Position numbers and translations under genes: made by a program. The notes beneath the pieces are model-generated. The model made no database searches, was not told where the DNA came from, and saw nothing but the letters and a program-made list of their open reading frames with translations. From Archilochus colubris (taxonomy: Eukaryota > Chordata > Aves > Apodiformes > Trochilidae): a DNA stretch of 64,000 nt. The first letter of the stretch is position 1. Each line of letters opens with the position of its first letter. The stretch spans positions 35,325,121 through 35,389,120 of the forward strand of contig CM041085.1 of assembly GCA_023079485.1 (NCBI GenBank), given 5' to 3'. Positions 36,563 to 49,498 of the stretch are shown one piece after another.

Positions 36563-39500
36563 TTTCTGCATCACTTTTTACAGTCTAGGTGAATACAGGA
36601 CTTACTTTTGCTCCTGATCGATTACAAAAGAGGGATAATTATTTTGTACCGTATTTGGGAAAACAAGGATTGATCTACGGAGATGTCACACTGAGTTATA
36701 TGCCATAAAATTAAGCTTGTGATACTGCATGAGGCAATCCCTCTCTAAAGCACTTGCAGTCATCAAGAGGAATATGGACTAAAAGAAATATTTTTTCCCA
36801 TTTGAAAGCACCTGTAATTGTTCAACAGACAAGGGCATATAATTTCTTCTGTCTTGGATACCGATCAGAAAAAAGACTATGCTAAAAATCAACAGTTTGC
36901 TGAGCAATGTATGTCTAAGAACCTTGGGAACATCCTCCAAATACCACCAGAATATTTATGTTCCCCTTTATAAAAATGCTAACATGAAATCTAGAGTTAT
37001 TAAATTATTATTAGAGTATTCTACTCCGGGGACTGCTGAGGTATGAGAATGCCAGTTCTCAAGCATTATTATCTGGCAGAGAGCCTAACAGAAAACAATC
37101 CAGTTCTAAAGGAAAAATTTCTAAACTAAATGGGTATTTAGGAGTGATGGCGAGTTAAAATGAAGTTCAGATGATTAAGAGTTGTTACTGGAATCAAAAG
37201 ACATTCCTCTTTGTTATCATACCATAAAAATAGTTGTTTGCTGACTGAGATGATAAAGTACGAAGTTAGTAGAGTGAAGACTCTGGTAAGAAGGACCGTT
37301 TAACCATTTCCATAACTGAAGTTGTCCCCTGCAGTTGGGTGGATGGAAACACGATGGAACAACTAATTCTGACTATCAACCAAGATCTAGAGCTGTCTTC
37401 ACAACCAAAAGCTTAAAATCTGCTCTTCTCAATATTTGATTTAATATGAAAGAGGTTGTTAACAAATATACTTTAATACACCTATAACTTCACAAATGGA
37501 AGATTAATTTTTTTAGTCTTTCTCTTTGGTTGATGGTGAGAGCTCCTTTTCTCCAGAGGCAGTTTTAAAGCACAAGGCTAATTTTGGTATTCTGTGTAGT
37601 TTGCTGGAGGACTTCCTGTCCTTTATTATATGGGAATATAAAGGCACTTGGTTTTGTACAGGTGGTAGGTACATACTATATTGCTGTGGTAGAGTATTTT
37701 CACAAAAGACTAAGAAAAAAACAATCTTTTTATTAAGACTGAACGTACTGGGAAGTGAAAGTATTACTTTTTGAAAATAGTTTGGTTTATGAAAGCACCA
37801 GCAAAATGTCCGAAAGATAAGATAAAAATGTTCTACTCTCCTTATTTTTAGATCTTATATATACATAGCAGCTCAGTAAAGAAGAATCTTCTCATGCAGA
37901 AAATACTAACACTGGGGGAAAAGAACCTTCTCTTGTGTCCCCTGCTTTTACTAAAGACTTTTGCAAAATTTTTATGATCTTTGGCACCAAAGCCTTAGTT
38001 AGGTTTGAAAATGTTCTGAAACATTTTTCATGTGGGAAAGGATGTTTTCAGGCTATTTCACTCCTACAAGCTGGAGAATTAATGGCCTCCTCTCAAAAGC
38101 CTCTTGTAGAGAGATTTCCAGTGCCACTCAATAAACTCAAGAAGTCTGAATAAACATCTAGATCTCTGCAACTATCTAAGCAGCTTTTAAAGTTAATTGA
38201 ATGCATATTGATGGCACAGGAATCAGGTAGCATTAAATAATGCTTAGTTGATTGGTCAGACTGGGTCTTACTATTAAATGCAAATAATAAAAGTATTCAG
38301 TTCATATTCGATAAAAGATCAGTTTAGGCACAGAAGACAGTTTTATGAGGCTCCTTCTCTAGTCAGTTAGTGGAGAGAGGGGGTCCTTTTAATCAAGAGC
38401 TCTACTCCTGGGTTCCTTGAGACTTCAAGATGACAGCTTCTCTGTTGTTGGCTATCTCCTCTGTTTTTGCAATCTCTTTAGCAAAATGTATGTGGAAAAT
38501 ATAGATAAGGTGGAAGTCAAGAAATAAAATAGCATCATTTCAGAGTAACATCAGAATGAATGATTTATGTATCACTAATAATAAATTCCAAACATTTATC
38601 TACAGTGGGTGTTTTCCACATCATTTCAGTGAGAATTTGATGGAACAATGAGCTTTTCAGATAGCTCCTAAAACAGCATATAAAAATGAATCTGTATTTG
38701 AAAACAAGACCACAACTGAGCTCAAAGGAGTGAAGAAGCCAAGGACACAATGAGTGGAAGGATACAGGCACAGGAATAGCATATGTCAGCACTACCAGTT
38801 AACAAGGATCAACTGTGTATCTGGCAACTGAATTAATTGCTGAAATAATAAGCTTTTGTACATTTTAATTTTTCCTCTCTAATTTCCATTAATCTATCTT
38901 TGCTTTTCCTTTTCTCTGACCCACTAGTATTTCCCTCTAAACTTTTCACACCACCATCTATGCCCTATGATTATGACTTCCCCTCCTTATGGGGAAGGGG
39001 AAGAGAAGAAGTAATGGAACTTGGAGAACTGTGCATGAACAAAATCATGGAAACATAGATTTGTAGTATCATATACATGCGAGGGGTATTAAGAATTCTG
39101 TTACACTGAGATATGCATTGGTGACCTTTAAGTGTTATGCTATAGATTTGTCATAGGCCTTTTTTGGCCAACAGAAGCCTCTTAAAGAGAAATCTCAGAG
39201 TTAAATTCTGTAAGTGGCTTCACCATTCTGCCTGTACAGATTTCATTTGCCATTTCTATTTCCTATTCTATTTGTTTCATGGAAGACCTGGTTGATATAG
39301 AATACATGATTAATTTGCCTCCTGATTATGAGCAGAGAGTCATATGATACCACACAGTTTAAAATCTCTCTGTAGGAAGCAAGCAAACTCAGCATGAATT
39401 TGATCCCAGACTTCTTCCACTCTTTCCCTTTTGTCTGATGCAGCAAATGCATAAAAAGAACATAGTTTTAAGAAAACAAATTAAATTCCAACTGCTGTGC

Positions 39501-42500
39501 ATTATCATTGACAATATTATTTGCCAGAACTCTGGAATATAAACTATTTTTTCTTGATAATGGCTTTACTAGTTGCTGGAAGAGTCCTTAGAAGACATTG
39601 TTACACCAGTGTGAGTGACTGAAATAAAGTCAGCAGAAACAGGGATAAGAAAGACAAACACTACATAACTATTACTGAAGAGATATATAATGTGGACTAA
39701 ATCTTCGTTAATTAATTCATAGTTATTAATAAAATATGTTGAGTAATCTATGAACAAGTCTAAGGGAGTGTTATTACAGGGATTTATGTCTCAATATGAC
39801 AATCAACATTCATTATGTCCTCAAATTCATTCAGCATACACACAGTGCCACTATTCAAGAAGGTATTCCAAAACAAAACAAATAATCAAGCTGGTTTCAT
39901 ACACAATGAATGCAAATTGAAATATTTATAGTAGCTTTGGTTTGGTCTCTATGCTGTTAAAGTCAGGCTTAAATGAGGATGCAGAATGTTCTGTGTAAGT
40001 GATCTTGTGTAAGAAAATGTCACAGGTAGATTAATTGTATCAACAAAGACAATGTACAAGTTATGTGTACAAACAGGATGTTGTTCAAGAATTTCATGGT
40101 AAAACAGCTGGTAACTTCCAACAGGACAGAATTAAGGGATAGGATGAATTAATTTAATTGATTTAAGACTTCTCATTCATGTTCTCTGTGCCTATGTGTC
40201 TCACTCCTTACTAAATTCCCTCTGCCCCATTTTGTCCCCTCTCCATTGTCTTCCATTTTGTCCTTTGAGACCCAGGCTCTCTCTCTCAGGGGTAAGAAGA
40301 GAAAGAGATCACGGTGATACAAAAACACCCTCATGTTTGTGTGTCTGGGATGATAATATAACCATTTGCAACCTGTTGGCTCCATCTTGCTAAGCAAGGG
40401 ACCACCTGTGCTGCTGTTTAAGGGGATGGAATGCAGCACTATTCTCTATTTCATCCTAATGACTAAAAGTTGTGAGTACTGGAAACAACAGAATGTAGAT
40501 CTCCTTTACTCTTCCATTTTCAAGTTACAGGAAGTGCCAACATGCTTTAATAAAGGGGTAGATATCTATGAACCTACCACAAAACTGCTCCAAAGTGCTG
40601 GAGATATTACACGGCTGTCAGACAACAACTGACTGTTCTGATACCTGCCAAATGACAGGATGCCCCCCTCTAATCAGAGATAAAGTAATATTGTTATTAA
40701 TACTGTGCATTACAATGACATTTACATACATTTGAAATCTCAGATGTCATCAGGTTTGAATGCAAAGGTGAGTTGTGTTGGCCCTCTAAGACAACTCCAT
40801 CTTGGGAAGACAGTCACACCTTTAAGTAGACGTTTAGGTTTACAATGAACTGGATGACTTTGATTTTCAGAACTAGCAGGGAGAAATATCAGAAAGCAAA
40901 TAGTCTTTGCAATTTGTCATACAAGTTATCAATTTTCATGATAAATGAGTTTAATCAGTTAAATGATAGGAATGTTGGGCTTCAAATCTGAACAACACTC
41001 AGACTTTAGTGATTCACACTTAATGCTTTACTTTGTAATTAAGATCACTAAAGATATACAATTTATTTTAGATATTTGCTATATTTTCTTGTTGAAAAAC
41101 ACCACACTTGCAGAATATAAGTCTTACAATATTCTTAATAGGCACACTACCATTTCTAACAATATATCGACCTACTGTCACAATTTTCTGATGCAGGTAA
41201 TATGCCGCATTCTGGCCATGTACATTACAAAATTTATATTCCTCCTCTGTCGCACATCACTTACTGAAAACATCATAACAGCCTGTTAATGGCTTAACAA
41301 GTAAAATAATAAATATATGTTTGGAATATGAAGAGCTTGAGACTGTCCCCACTGTTTACTCTCGTGTTATTCAGCCTCCTTTTCATCCACAGATTTGGAA
41401 TATATTTGGCTATTTTTCTTTTTCGTTGGTGCACTACTAAAAGAAATTCTTATATCTTATTTTAATCCTTTTTATCAATTGTCTATCATGCACACTCATT
41501 TGGGTGCTGCCGAGCAATGAAACAAGAGTCCAAGATAGTACCTGCAGACTCAGTGACACAGTTAGTAGGCAGAAAACTAAATCTGAATTTCCATTGCAGC
41601 AGCAGATGACATCTCTGGAGATTCTTCCTAGTGGTTTTACTATCTGAAGCTTTTGACTGTTTAATTTAGGGTTTGTGCACTGTGTGGCTAAATATTGTAA
41701 CTTAGAACTGCACTGAAAACAGGATCAAACCTAAAGATGAAAAGCCTGCAGCTTGTTTTCAGGAATCAACTAAAGCAAAGATACATTTAGGCTAATATCA
41801 ACATTACGGGTCAACTTCTGGTCAAACAGGTACTAAAAATACATCTACAGAACAAAGAAAACCAAATCCCAGTTATTAAGCAAATTTCCTATATTGAAAA
41901 CACAACAAATATGTTTCATGCTGCACCAGCCACCATTTTCTACTGAGAAAGAAGAAAAAGGGGAAAATAATTTGCTCTTTTTTTAAAAAAACACAAAACA
42001 AGAGATCACCAATTTTGTTCCAACTCCCTTTCCACATAAGCTAATAGCAGAACTTCTACTGATCAGAAAAGAATGATCAAAACTTTGAAAGATGAAACTT
42101 TTCCAGTTTTTTTCTGAAAATTACATCTGAATTGGTTCAAGACAAGATCTCCAAGAAAAGCTGTGAGTTTATGAACCTGTTTCATAGACATGAAAAATTT
42201 AATGCAACACACTCAAGCCAATATGTGATTCTAATAGAAAAAGAGATAGCTGAACAAAGTGACTCATCCAAGTTGTGATTACCCAGGAAGCACGTGATGA
42301 TGATAAATAGAACAAGAAAAAAGCAGAGATCAACTAACTTGGACTAATCTTTGTACCTTCAAAAGATTTTTAAGACTACTATAATGCGAAGTTAAAGCTA
42401 CAACTCAGTTGTATGCAAACAATTTGATTTCTTTGCGATATGTTACTCCAGGGATTCCCTTTAAGCAAGAATATTCCATACTTTGCAATAATTTACAACC

Positions 42501-43302
42501 ACTGTGTTCCAGAAACCACAATCATTTGAAAACTACAAGAAGATAAGACAATAAAATTCTGCTACCCTTTTTTCCCCCTTGGCATTTAATTTAACTAGGC
42601 TGCTGACTGAACTTACTGAAAATATGACAAACATTCAGTTATTATGTAAAGCTTCATTTTGGGTCACAGAACTACTTTTCTTAGCAATTTAAGCTGCAAC
42701 TCCAGAGAATATAACTTGCTTTATACCCCCAAACCACATGTCAGTCTTTTACAACTAATAGTGAAAAACGTACTCTTTTTCTGAGCAGAGGGGCCATCCA
42801 TCACATATATAGTATCTGCATTCAGGTGGTTAACAAGAGAGTTAGAAGCAATCATATGACATAAAGCTCTTCACTAGAAATCAGAGCACTCTGAGAATGA
42901 GAATCTTTCACTTCTCCCTAAACTTATAGTAACACACACTCTGAAACTGCCTGGCTGATTTGTTCTGCTTTCAAAACCAATTAGAGGATTCATTTAGGTA
43001 AACTTTTGCACAAAGGCAATTTTAGGATTTTTATTTCATATTTGCTACCCTTCTCTGGAGGCCGATTTTTCTTAGAAACTGCTCTGAATGCAGTGCCTAA
43101 TGAAGACTCCCACTTTGGTCATAAGCAGACTCCAAGTCCCCCAAAACACAGAGAAAAACTGACATATTGCAGGGGAAAAAACTAGTGTAGTATTTGTTAC
43201 CAAGGAAGGCAAAAATTTAGACTAATTGGAGGATACTTTAAGAAATAACAATACTTAAGTGGAAACACATGAAGGGACCTTGATATTCCCAAATATTTTA
43301 GC
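36563..43302. other. Gene-free AT-rich stretch
   Basis: Over 6.7 kb without a recognisable gene or mobile element. Open frames reach 108 codons (40963-41289, plus) but contain no recognisable domain, and their hydrophobic AT-rich composition fits chance reading of AT-rich DNA. Base composition is even, with no simple repeat of note. Confidence 0.65.
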
Positions 43303-43831
43303 TGTCTCAAAAGGGTCAAAGTGTACGTCACCCCCATGGGTGGGGTTCGGCGTGAAATGGCTCCGCAGAGAGCTGGGCCTGAAACCTGGGGATGGGTGCT
43401 GGGGGGTTGGGGTTTGTTTGTCTGTCATGGCTCTCTCTGCTGATCCTGAAGCTCTTTTCTCACTGGAGAGGAACATAATTCACCAGGAGAAGTCATCTTC
43501 CCCTGCCTCTCTGAGTAGGATTGGCAAAAAACCTGCTCAAGGTTTTTTGTGGGCTGTCACTGGGACCCAGGACTCAGGCACCTCGATCTGCTGCTGAGTC
43601 CAGTGTGGGACTCTGCTGGTTGGGAAGTAGTTACCAGCTCAGGAATGTGGATTCTGCATTTATGTATTGTATATATTTGCAATTCACTGTTATTAGTACC
43701 TCACTGCATCATTTTCTGGTTTGTCAAACCTTAGTCTCTCTTCCTTGTTTCCTTTTTCCTATTCCTCTGGGAGGGTAGTGGGGAGATAACAGAGAGCATC
43801 CATCACCTTGTCACTGGCTAAAAGCATGACA
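43303..43831 (+). mobile_element. Possible ERV LTR-like unit
   Basis: The block is clearly richer in G and C than its flanks. It runs from a TGTCTC near 43303 to GGCTAAAAGCATGACA at 43816-43831, giving possible TGTC...GACA ends. Its right part has LTR-like layout: a TATA-like GTATTGTATATATTTG (43666-43681), a T/C-rich stretch and CCTCTGGGAGGGTAGTGGGG (43763-43782) before the end, as in the 3' part of avian ERV LTRs. No convincing target duplication is visible and the left edge is a guess. Open frames inside (up to 112 codons at 43259-43597) have no known motif. Confidence 0.38.
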
Positions 43832-46250
43832 ATACAGAAGCAGCCTTTCTCAAAGCAAGGTGTTTTCCCTAGTTATCTCATTTGTTGCAAATGTCAGATA
43901 ATGAACAAGACAGCAGAGGAGATGCCACAGCTTCAGCTAAGCCTGTGTGGAAAGCCAAAATGGTGTGAATGGGCACGTATTTTCATATAGATGAATGGAC
44001 TTAGCCCCCTGTTTAGGTCTAATTTTTGCAGAATGACTGGCTGTAGAGTTATGACTAATGAATCCATATTACTTGAGGGAGATGCATAAACTTTAGCATT
44101 TTGAGCAAATTTTTACGGGTTTCTGTAATATCTATAACAAACAGTTGCAAGCATTGGCTTAACCTATTAGAAAAAAAGAAACCCTGATTTCTATGAAATG
44201 AGAGTTGCAAAATCTAAATCATCTCTTATAACATGAATGAATTGAGGGACATTTATGAATAAAAAGGTAATTGCTGCAGGGATTTCTGAGTCACCCTCTG
44301 ATGGCATCCATCTGCCTGAAAAGTATTATCATATGTGACACCAGTTACAAAGCTGCAAGAGATGTGCTACTTTAAGAGGCATCCAACCTGATTTAATATT
44401 GGTTGATGAACCACAGGAAAATATTTTTTTCTCCTCTTTAAATATGTATCATACTGCTTAAATATTAAAGATTAAACTTTATTACCAAATTATACCGGTT
44501 GGAAATTTGTTTACAGTATCTTACAAAAGGATCACTACCTGTCAGTGTCAGATGATATCATTTCAAGCTTCTAGCTGGTGACAGCTTTCTTGCTGTGAGA
44601 TGACAAGTTTAATCAAAACTTTGGTTTCAGATGCATTTGCATTTTATTCATGATTAAAGGTGTTTCTGTGTTATGTATCTTCAGACAGGGGAGTTGAGCA
44701 AGCATACTGACTTTTCCTAGAACTCTGGTTTAGGATTGGCAGACTTAAATGAAAAATCATTTTTTTAAGTCCCCCAGAATAATTATATTTCTATTACAGT
44801 GACCAATGCAGATATAAGCAGTGAATTTATGCCAGGGTGAAACAAAGAAGAGATAAATATGTTTTTTATGTACTTCACATGTAGAGGGAAACCAAATAAA
44901 TCCTTCAAAATAACATTTGTTAAATAATGGTAAACATGAAGATGTTAAAAAAGGAGGTAAATTTAAGCAATTAAGCATAACTATTACTCATAGCAATGGA
45001 AAAAACCAGAGCTCATCTTGCTGGAAGATTGCAATAAATTATGTACTTTTACAGATCAGAGAATCAGAAAGAACCTGAACTGAACCTCTAATGCTAAATA
45101 AGCAAATTATCAAATTTCATATCTGCATGCAAGCTTTGTGGCTAGCTAATGCTGAAAGCTACAGATATACATATTTACAAGTGTGCAGGTATTCTACCAT
45201 ATGCACAGCTTGGTGATGAACAGAGCTTTAGGAAAGTTGGTATTTCAGAGGCGCTATTATCAGTCAGGTAGGACAGAAGCTAGGTTGCTGAGGAACAATA
45301 AGGTTTAGCAAAGAGGTACCTCCACTATCATGTGAAAAAGGCAGATCTGAAGTTGTCATTACTGCAGGTAGAAAAAAGAAATTTTCAGTTAACTGTTCTG
45401 TGGGAGTCCTGAGCTGAAGAGCATAAGAAAAGTGGGACCCTATCTAAATTTCTATATTAAGTCTTATCAAAATCTGTAAGAGGTTTTCTTCGCAAGTGAC
45501 TTGAATGAAAAACAAAAGAACAGGTTGTATTTATAGGAAAAACAACAGATCCTCCACTCTACTCCCAATCACAAATATACAGGAGCACAATTCCAGTAGT
45601 TCTGCAGGAGGAACAGATCCTACTACTCAATCAGCATAAACAATTGCACATACTTTCATACCCAGCAATACATTACAATGCTCAGGATTTAACAGCATGT
45701 TAGGATTTTATGTGACATTTATACTAGTAAACGTTGAAGAGTTTTTATTGTAAATTTGCATATTTCATAAACAATTTTCTACATAAAACTGCTCATCTAA
45801 TGACCATGCCTAAAGATTATTTTTCTTTATTTTTATTAATTTACATGTTAAGGACTTATAAAAGTTATTTAGGCAATTTTGAAGGCCCAACGCTGTATAT
45901 TTTCTGAAACGTATATGCCATGATCAATCTGCATTTTAATTACTATTTTCTTGAAACATTAGCAAATGATAGCTGTTGGGAATTCTGGCATTTGTCAGCA
46001 GGTGAACTTGATGTCTCCACTACTATAATGGCCTTGTGTTCTGTCATGTAGTTGTAGAGTTTTCAGTCTTTCTAGATTATTTCTAAGCCTACCATTAATT
46101 ATTTTAGGGGAAAATAATACAGTATTCTGCAAGAATATCAGAGGATATACTTTCAGGTTCTCTTACAAGTATATTCTTTATCATTTTTAATCCATGGGAT
46201 AAAGCAAACATCCGTGCATTCATTGCCCTTGTCTTCCACAAATTCATTTT
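43832..46250. other. Gene-free AT-rich stretch
   Basis: Nothing assignable was found: no gene, no recognised mobile element and no notable simple repeat. Short open frames are featureless. Confidence 0.65.
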
Positions 46251-46456
46251 CACAGAATTACAGAATGAGCTAGGTTGGACGGGAACCTCTGGGATCATCA
46301 AGTCCAACCCTTGATCCACTGCCACTGTGGTTACCAGACCATGGCACTGAGTGCCATGTCAGTCTCTTCTTAAAATCCTCCAGGGAGGGAGAATCCACCA
46401 CCTCCCTGGGCAGCCTATTCCAATGCCTGATCACCCTCTCTGTAAAGAATGTTTTT

Positions 46457-46600
46457 TTAAAATACCCAACCTAAACTTCCCCTGACAGAGCTTAAGTCTA
46501 TGCCCTCCTGTCTTACTGGTAGCTGCCTGGGAGAAGAGACCGACCCCCCCGTCACTTCAACCTTCTTGACCACCTGGGCACACTGCTGGCTCATGTTCAG
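46457..46600 (-). pseudogene. CR1 thumb remnant joined to ORF2 C-terminus across a deletion
   Basis: The minus strand reads ...[20 protein letters not shown] and then jumps directly to GAGGTGACGGGGGG-type sequence belonging to the C-terminal end of ORF2, read in a shifted frame. In full CR1 elements these two places are separated by roughly a hundred or more codons (LYSALVRPHLEY region). The missing part marks a deletion inside this copy. The exact breakpoint is near 46550. Confidence 0.75.
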
Positions 46601-46959
46601 CTTCCTGTCAATCCAGACTCCCAGGTCCCTTTCTGTCTGGCTGCTCTCAGCCACTCTGTGCCCAGCCTGGAGCTCCCCATGGGGTTGTTGTGGCCAAAGT
46701 GCAGGACCCGGCACTTGGCCGTGTTGAACCTCATCCCGTTGGAATCAGCCCAACTCTCCAGTCTGTCCAGGTCCCTCTGCAGAGCCCTCCTGCCTTCCAG
46801 CTGATCCACACTCCCGCCCAACTTGCTGTCATCTGCATATTTGCTAACGGTGGACTCAATCCCCTCATCTAAATCATCAATGCAGACATTAAACAGAACG
46901 GGGCCCAGCACTGACCCCTGGAGACACCACTGGTGAGCGGCTGCCAATTGGATCAGCAC
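46597..46959 (-). pseudogene. CR1 reverse transcriptase, palm/motif C fragment
   Basis: This continues the reverse transcriptase after a frameshift. Residues 14-23 read [10 protein letters not shown] (motif B region, normally VPQGSVLGP). The catalytic YADD box lies at residues 41-44 (46839-46828). [15 protein letters not shown] and [20 protein letters not shown] follow. The catalytic aspartates of motif C are intact, so decay here is through frameshifts and flanking loss rather than active-site change. The open frame ends in an out-of-frame tail. Confidence 0.9.
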
Positions 46960-47417
46960 CGTTCAGCACCACTCTCTGGGGGCCTCCAGCAGTTCCTAAC
47001 CCAGCACAGAGTGCTCCTGTCTGAGCCCTGGGCTGACAGCTTTGTCAGGAGAATGCTGTGGGAGACGGTGTCAAAGGCTTTGCTGAGGTCCAGGCATACT
47101 CCATCCACAGCCTTCCCCTCATCCACCAGGTGGGTCACCCGATCACAAATGGAGCTCAGGTTGGTCAGACAGGACCTGCCCTTCCTAACCCCGTGCTGGC
47201 TGGGTCTGATCCCTTGTCCATCCTGCAGGTGCTGTGTGATTGCCCCCAGGATGATTTGCTCCATAACCCTGCCAGGCACTGAGGTCAGGCTGACAGCCCT
47301 GGAGTTTCCTGGGTCCTCCTTCCATCCTTTTTTGTGGATTGGTGTGACAGTCACCAACTTCCAATCATCCAGGATATCAACAGTGAGCCAGGACTGTTGG
47401 TAAATGATGGGGAGCAC
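46953..47417 (-). pseudogene. CR1 reverse transcriptase, N-terminal half fragment
   Basis: A 154-codon open stretch matches the fingers and palm entry of a LINE-type reverse transcriptase. Visible are PIHKKG near residues 26-31, AVSLTSVPGRVMEQII near 41-56 (motif 2 region), RPSQHGVRKGRSCLTNL near 71-87, and motif A as DLSKAFD at residues 110-116 with one catalytic aspartate. The frame breaks near residue 144, after which the matching sequence continues in another frame. The leading Met is just an internal residue of the original ORF2. Intact CR1 enzymes copy their own RNA at a nicked target; this fragment cannot. Confidence 0.9.
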
Positions 47418-47697
47418 CTTGTCGAGCTCTTCTGCCAGCTACCTCATTATCCTTCGGTGGATCCTGTCTGGTCCCGTAGACTTGTGAGGATCTAAGTGGC
47501 TCAATAGGTCACAAAGTGTTCCCTCCAGGATTACAGGGGAGCTACTCAGCTTCCTATTTCTCTCTACAAGCCCCAGAAGCAGCTGTCCTCAGGACAACCT
47601 GCCTTACTGTTGAAAACTGAGGTAAAGAAAGTGTTAAATATCTTGGCCTTTTCCTCATCTATGGTAACTATGTTTCCCCCCGTGTTCAACAAAGAAT

Positions 47698-49278
47698 TTG
47701 TTGAAATTTTCAGCAAACCAAGAAGTTACAGATGAGAAGTCTCATGTACTGAGTGAAGGCTGTTTCCTTCTTATCCAAGGAAATGTAGTTCTTGTGACAT
47801 TCCCTCTTATACAACAGGGAAGTAAGAATGTGAAGGCATTCAAGAGAGAAGGTCAGACAAAACTGGAATGCACAGCTGAATTACTTTAGATGACAATCTG
47901 TAGCATCAATGAAAAATCCTGCAGTTAATTTATGTAAATAGCAATTTAGATTTACACTTTAAATTATGGGAACCTATAAATTACAGTGCTTCCCAGACTT
48001 TCCACAGTGTTTTCATTCCCATGGTCCCTTTCTAGTTCCCATGCATCCTTATACCAGATTTGCAGAAGAGTAGTTAGAATGAAACTCTATTGGTCTTCTT
48101 CATCACCAAAGAATTACCTCTTAGCAGAAATGGGAGCCCTTTCAAGCACTGCAGCCCCTTAATCTGGTCTAAGGGATCAGAGCAAAACTTAGTCTCTAAT
48201 CTTTGTCTCACATGAGCTGTGCCAGTGATAGCACATCATGCATCGTTGGACTTAGGATTCCTGCCTCTAAGACAATGGTAGATGATGATAATGAGATGGT
48301 AGAATAGTCTATATCAACTTGAGAAGAGGACCGTGTGGGAGACAGCAGGCAGGAACCCATGCTTCAACACAGAAGAGATTTTCAGTTACAAAATACTAAT
48401 AGCAACCAACTCCATTATTTTGAATGCATAAACTGTATTTTGGAGTAACTAGAGGGGAAGAAGCACAGAATCATAATAGAGCATTTTCAGAGTCACTTCA
48501 GAAAGCTAAGCTGCACTTTAAACAATAACATGGAGAGTGTCTAGACTGTAAAGAGTATTAAAATCAATTCTGGGAGTACAGATCACTCTATCATACACCA
48601 TCTAAAGACTGTTATTGCAAGTTAGCATTCTGTCTACATCTAAGACTAACAAGATAAAATTGCAAAAAAATTAAGTTATTGTCTGACATCACCGTACATA
48701 ATAAATAACACATGCCCCCCATTCTGCAATGGTATTAAAAGGGCATACATTTATTGTGCACATGCCAATTTTATCTCTGACGTAACTCTATGGAATTAGA
48801 CATGGGGGTCATTTGGCCAAGTATCTCATAAAAAGAAAATAGGTCAAATTTTAAGGCCAGTGTACAAGCAGACCTCAAAAGTCAATGGCATTAATCTATG
48901 CTTTCATTCTTCCAATAGTGCTGATAGTTTTAACAGTGGCTGCAGTGAAATCACACTAACTCCATGATACCACAAAACAAATGGAAAATATTTCACCAGA
49001 AAAATACTGTTTCTGTTATTCACTTTCACAGTATAATGCCATGGCAGTAACAAAAGTGAAGTTTAAAAATGAAAAAGTTTTCTTTAAAATACGCAACACT
49101 AAACTTTATGGCATTGCCTATCATCACCAGTTGATCCAAACGCAATACCAAGAACAAATTTTCATTCTATACAGAATTTGATCATATTAATAAAAATTTT
49201 GAAGATATGAGTAACAAATGTATACTGACTTGATAAAGTGCTTACATCAGACATGTAAGTGTAAAACTGGAATCCTTC
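47698..49278. other. Gene-free AT-rich stretch
   Basis: No recognisable element was found between the 5' truncation point of the CR1 and the pentanucleotide repeat. Open frames are short and featureless. Confidence 0.65.
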
Positions 49279-49498
49279 TTTCCCTTCCCTTCCCTTCCCT
49301 TCCCTTCCCTTCCCTTCCCTTCCCTTCCCTTCCCTTCCCTTCCCTTCCCTTCCCTTCCCTTCCCTTCCCTTCCCTTCACTTCCCTTCCCTTCCCTTCCCT
49401 TCCCTTCCCTTCCCTTCCCTTCCCTTCCCTTCCCTTCCCTTCCCTTCCCTTCCCTTCCCTTCCCTTCCCTTCCCTTCCCTTCCCTTCCCTTCCCTTCC
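49279..49498. repeat. (TTCCC)n microsatellite, about 44 units
   Basis: A nearly perfect run of TTCCC (GGGAA on the other strand) over about 220 bp, with one visible substitution (C to A at 49378) and degraded T-rich sequence at its right end. A 5-bp unit cycles through all three frames without creating a stop on either strand, so it yields two false open frames (Pro/Ser/Leu/Phe repeats on plus; Gly/Arg/Glu/Lys repeats on minus). The strand asymmetry is total: all pyrimidines on plus except the one A. Confidence 0.97.

Larger units (their letters stand above)
46251..47697 (-). mobile_element. CR1 LINE copy, 5'-truncated and internally deleted
   Basis: This is the largest mobile element in the window. 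The 3' terminus is at the left, where the minus strand ends in ...AGCTCATTCTGTAATTCTGTGA, the CR1 terminal repeat, preceded by GGGTTGGACTTGATGATC. The body holds the linker upstream of the reverse transcriptase (47418-47697), the reverse transcriptase (about 47417-46600) and then, after a large deletion, the last part of ORF2 and the 3' tail (about 46545-46251). The 5' half (ORF1 and endonuclease) is absent, as expected for target-primed reverse transcription that stopped early. Frameshifts and stops show that it is dead. Its base composition is visibly richer in G and C than the flanks. Confidence 0.93.

Noticed and set aside
43259..43597. 112-codon plus-strand open frame
   Set aside because: It starts outside and runs into the LTR-like GC-rich block and has no known motif.
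46933..47403. Plus-strand 156-codon open frame, the longest in the window
   Set aside because: It is the antisense shadow of the CR1 reverse transcriptase on the minus strand and has no motif of its own.
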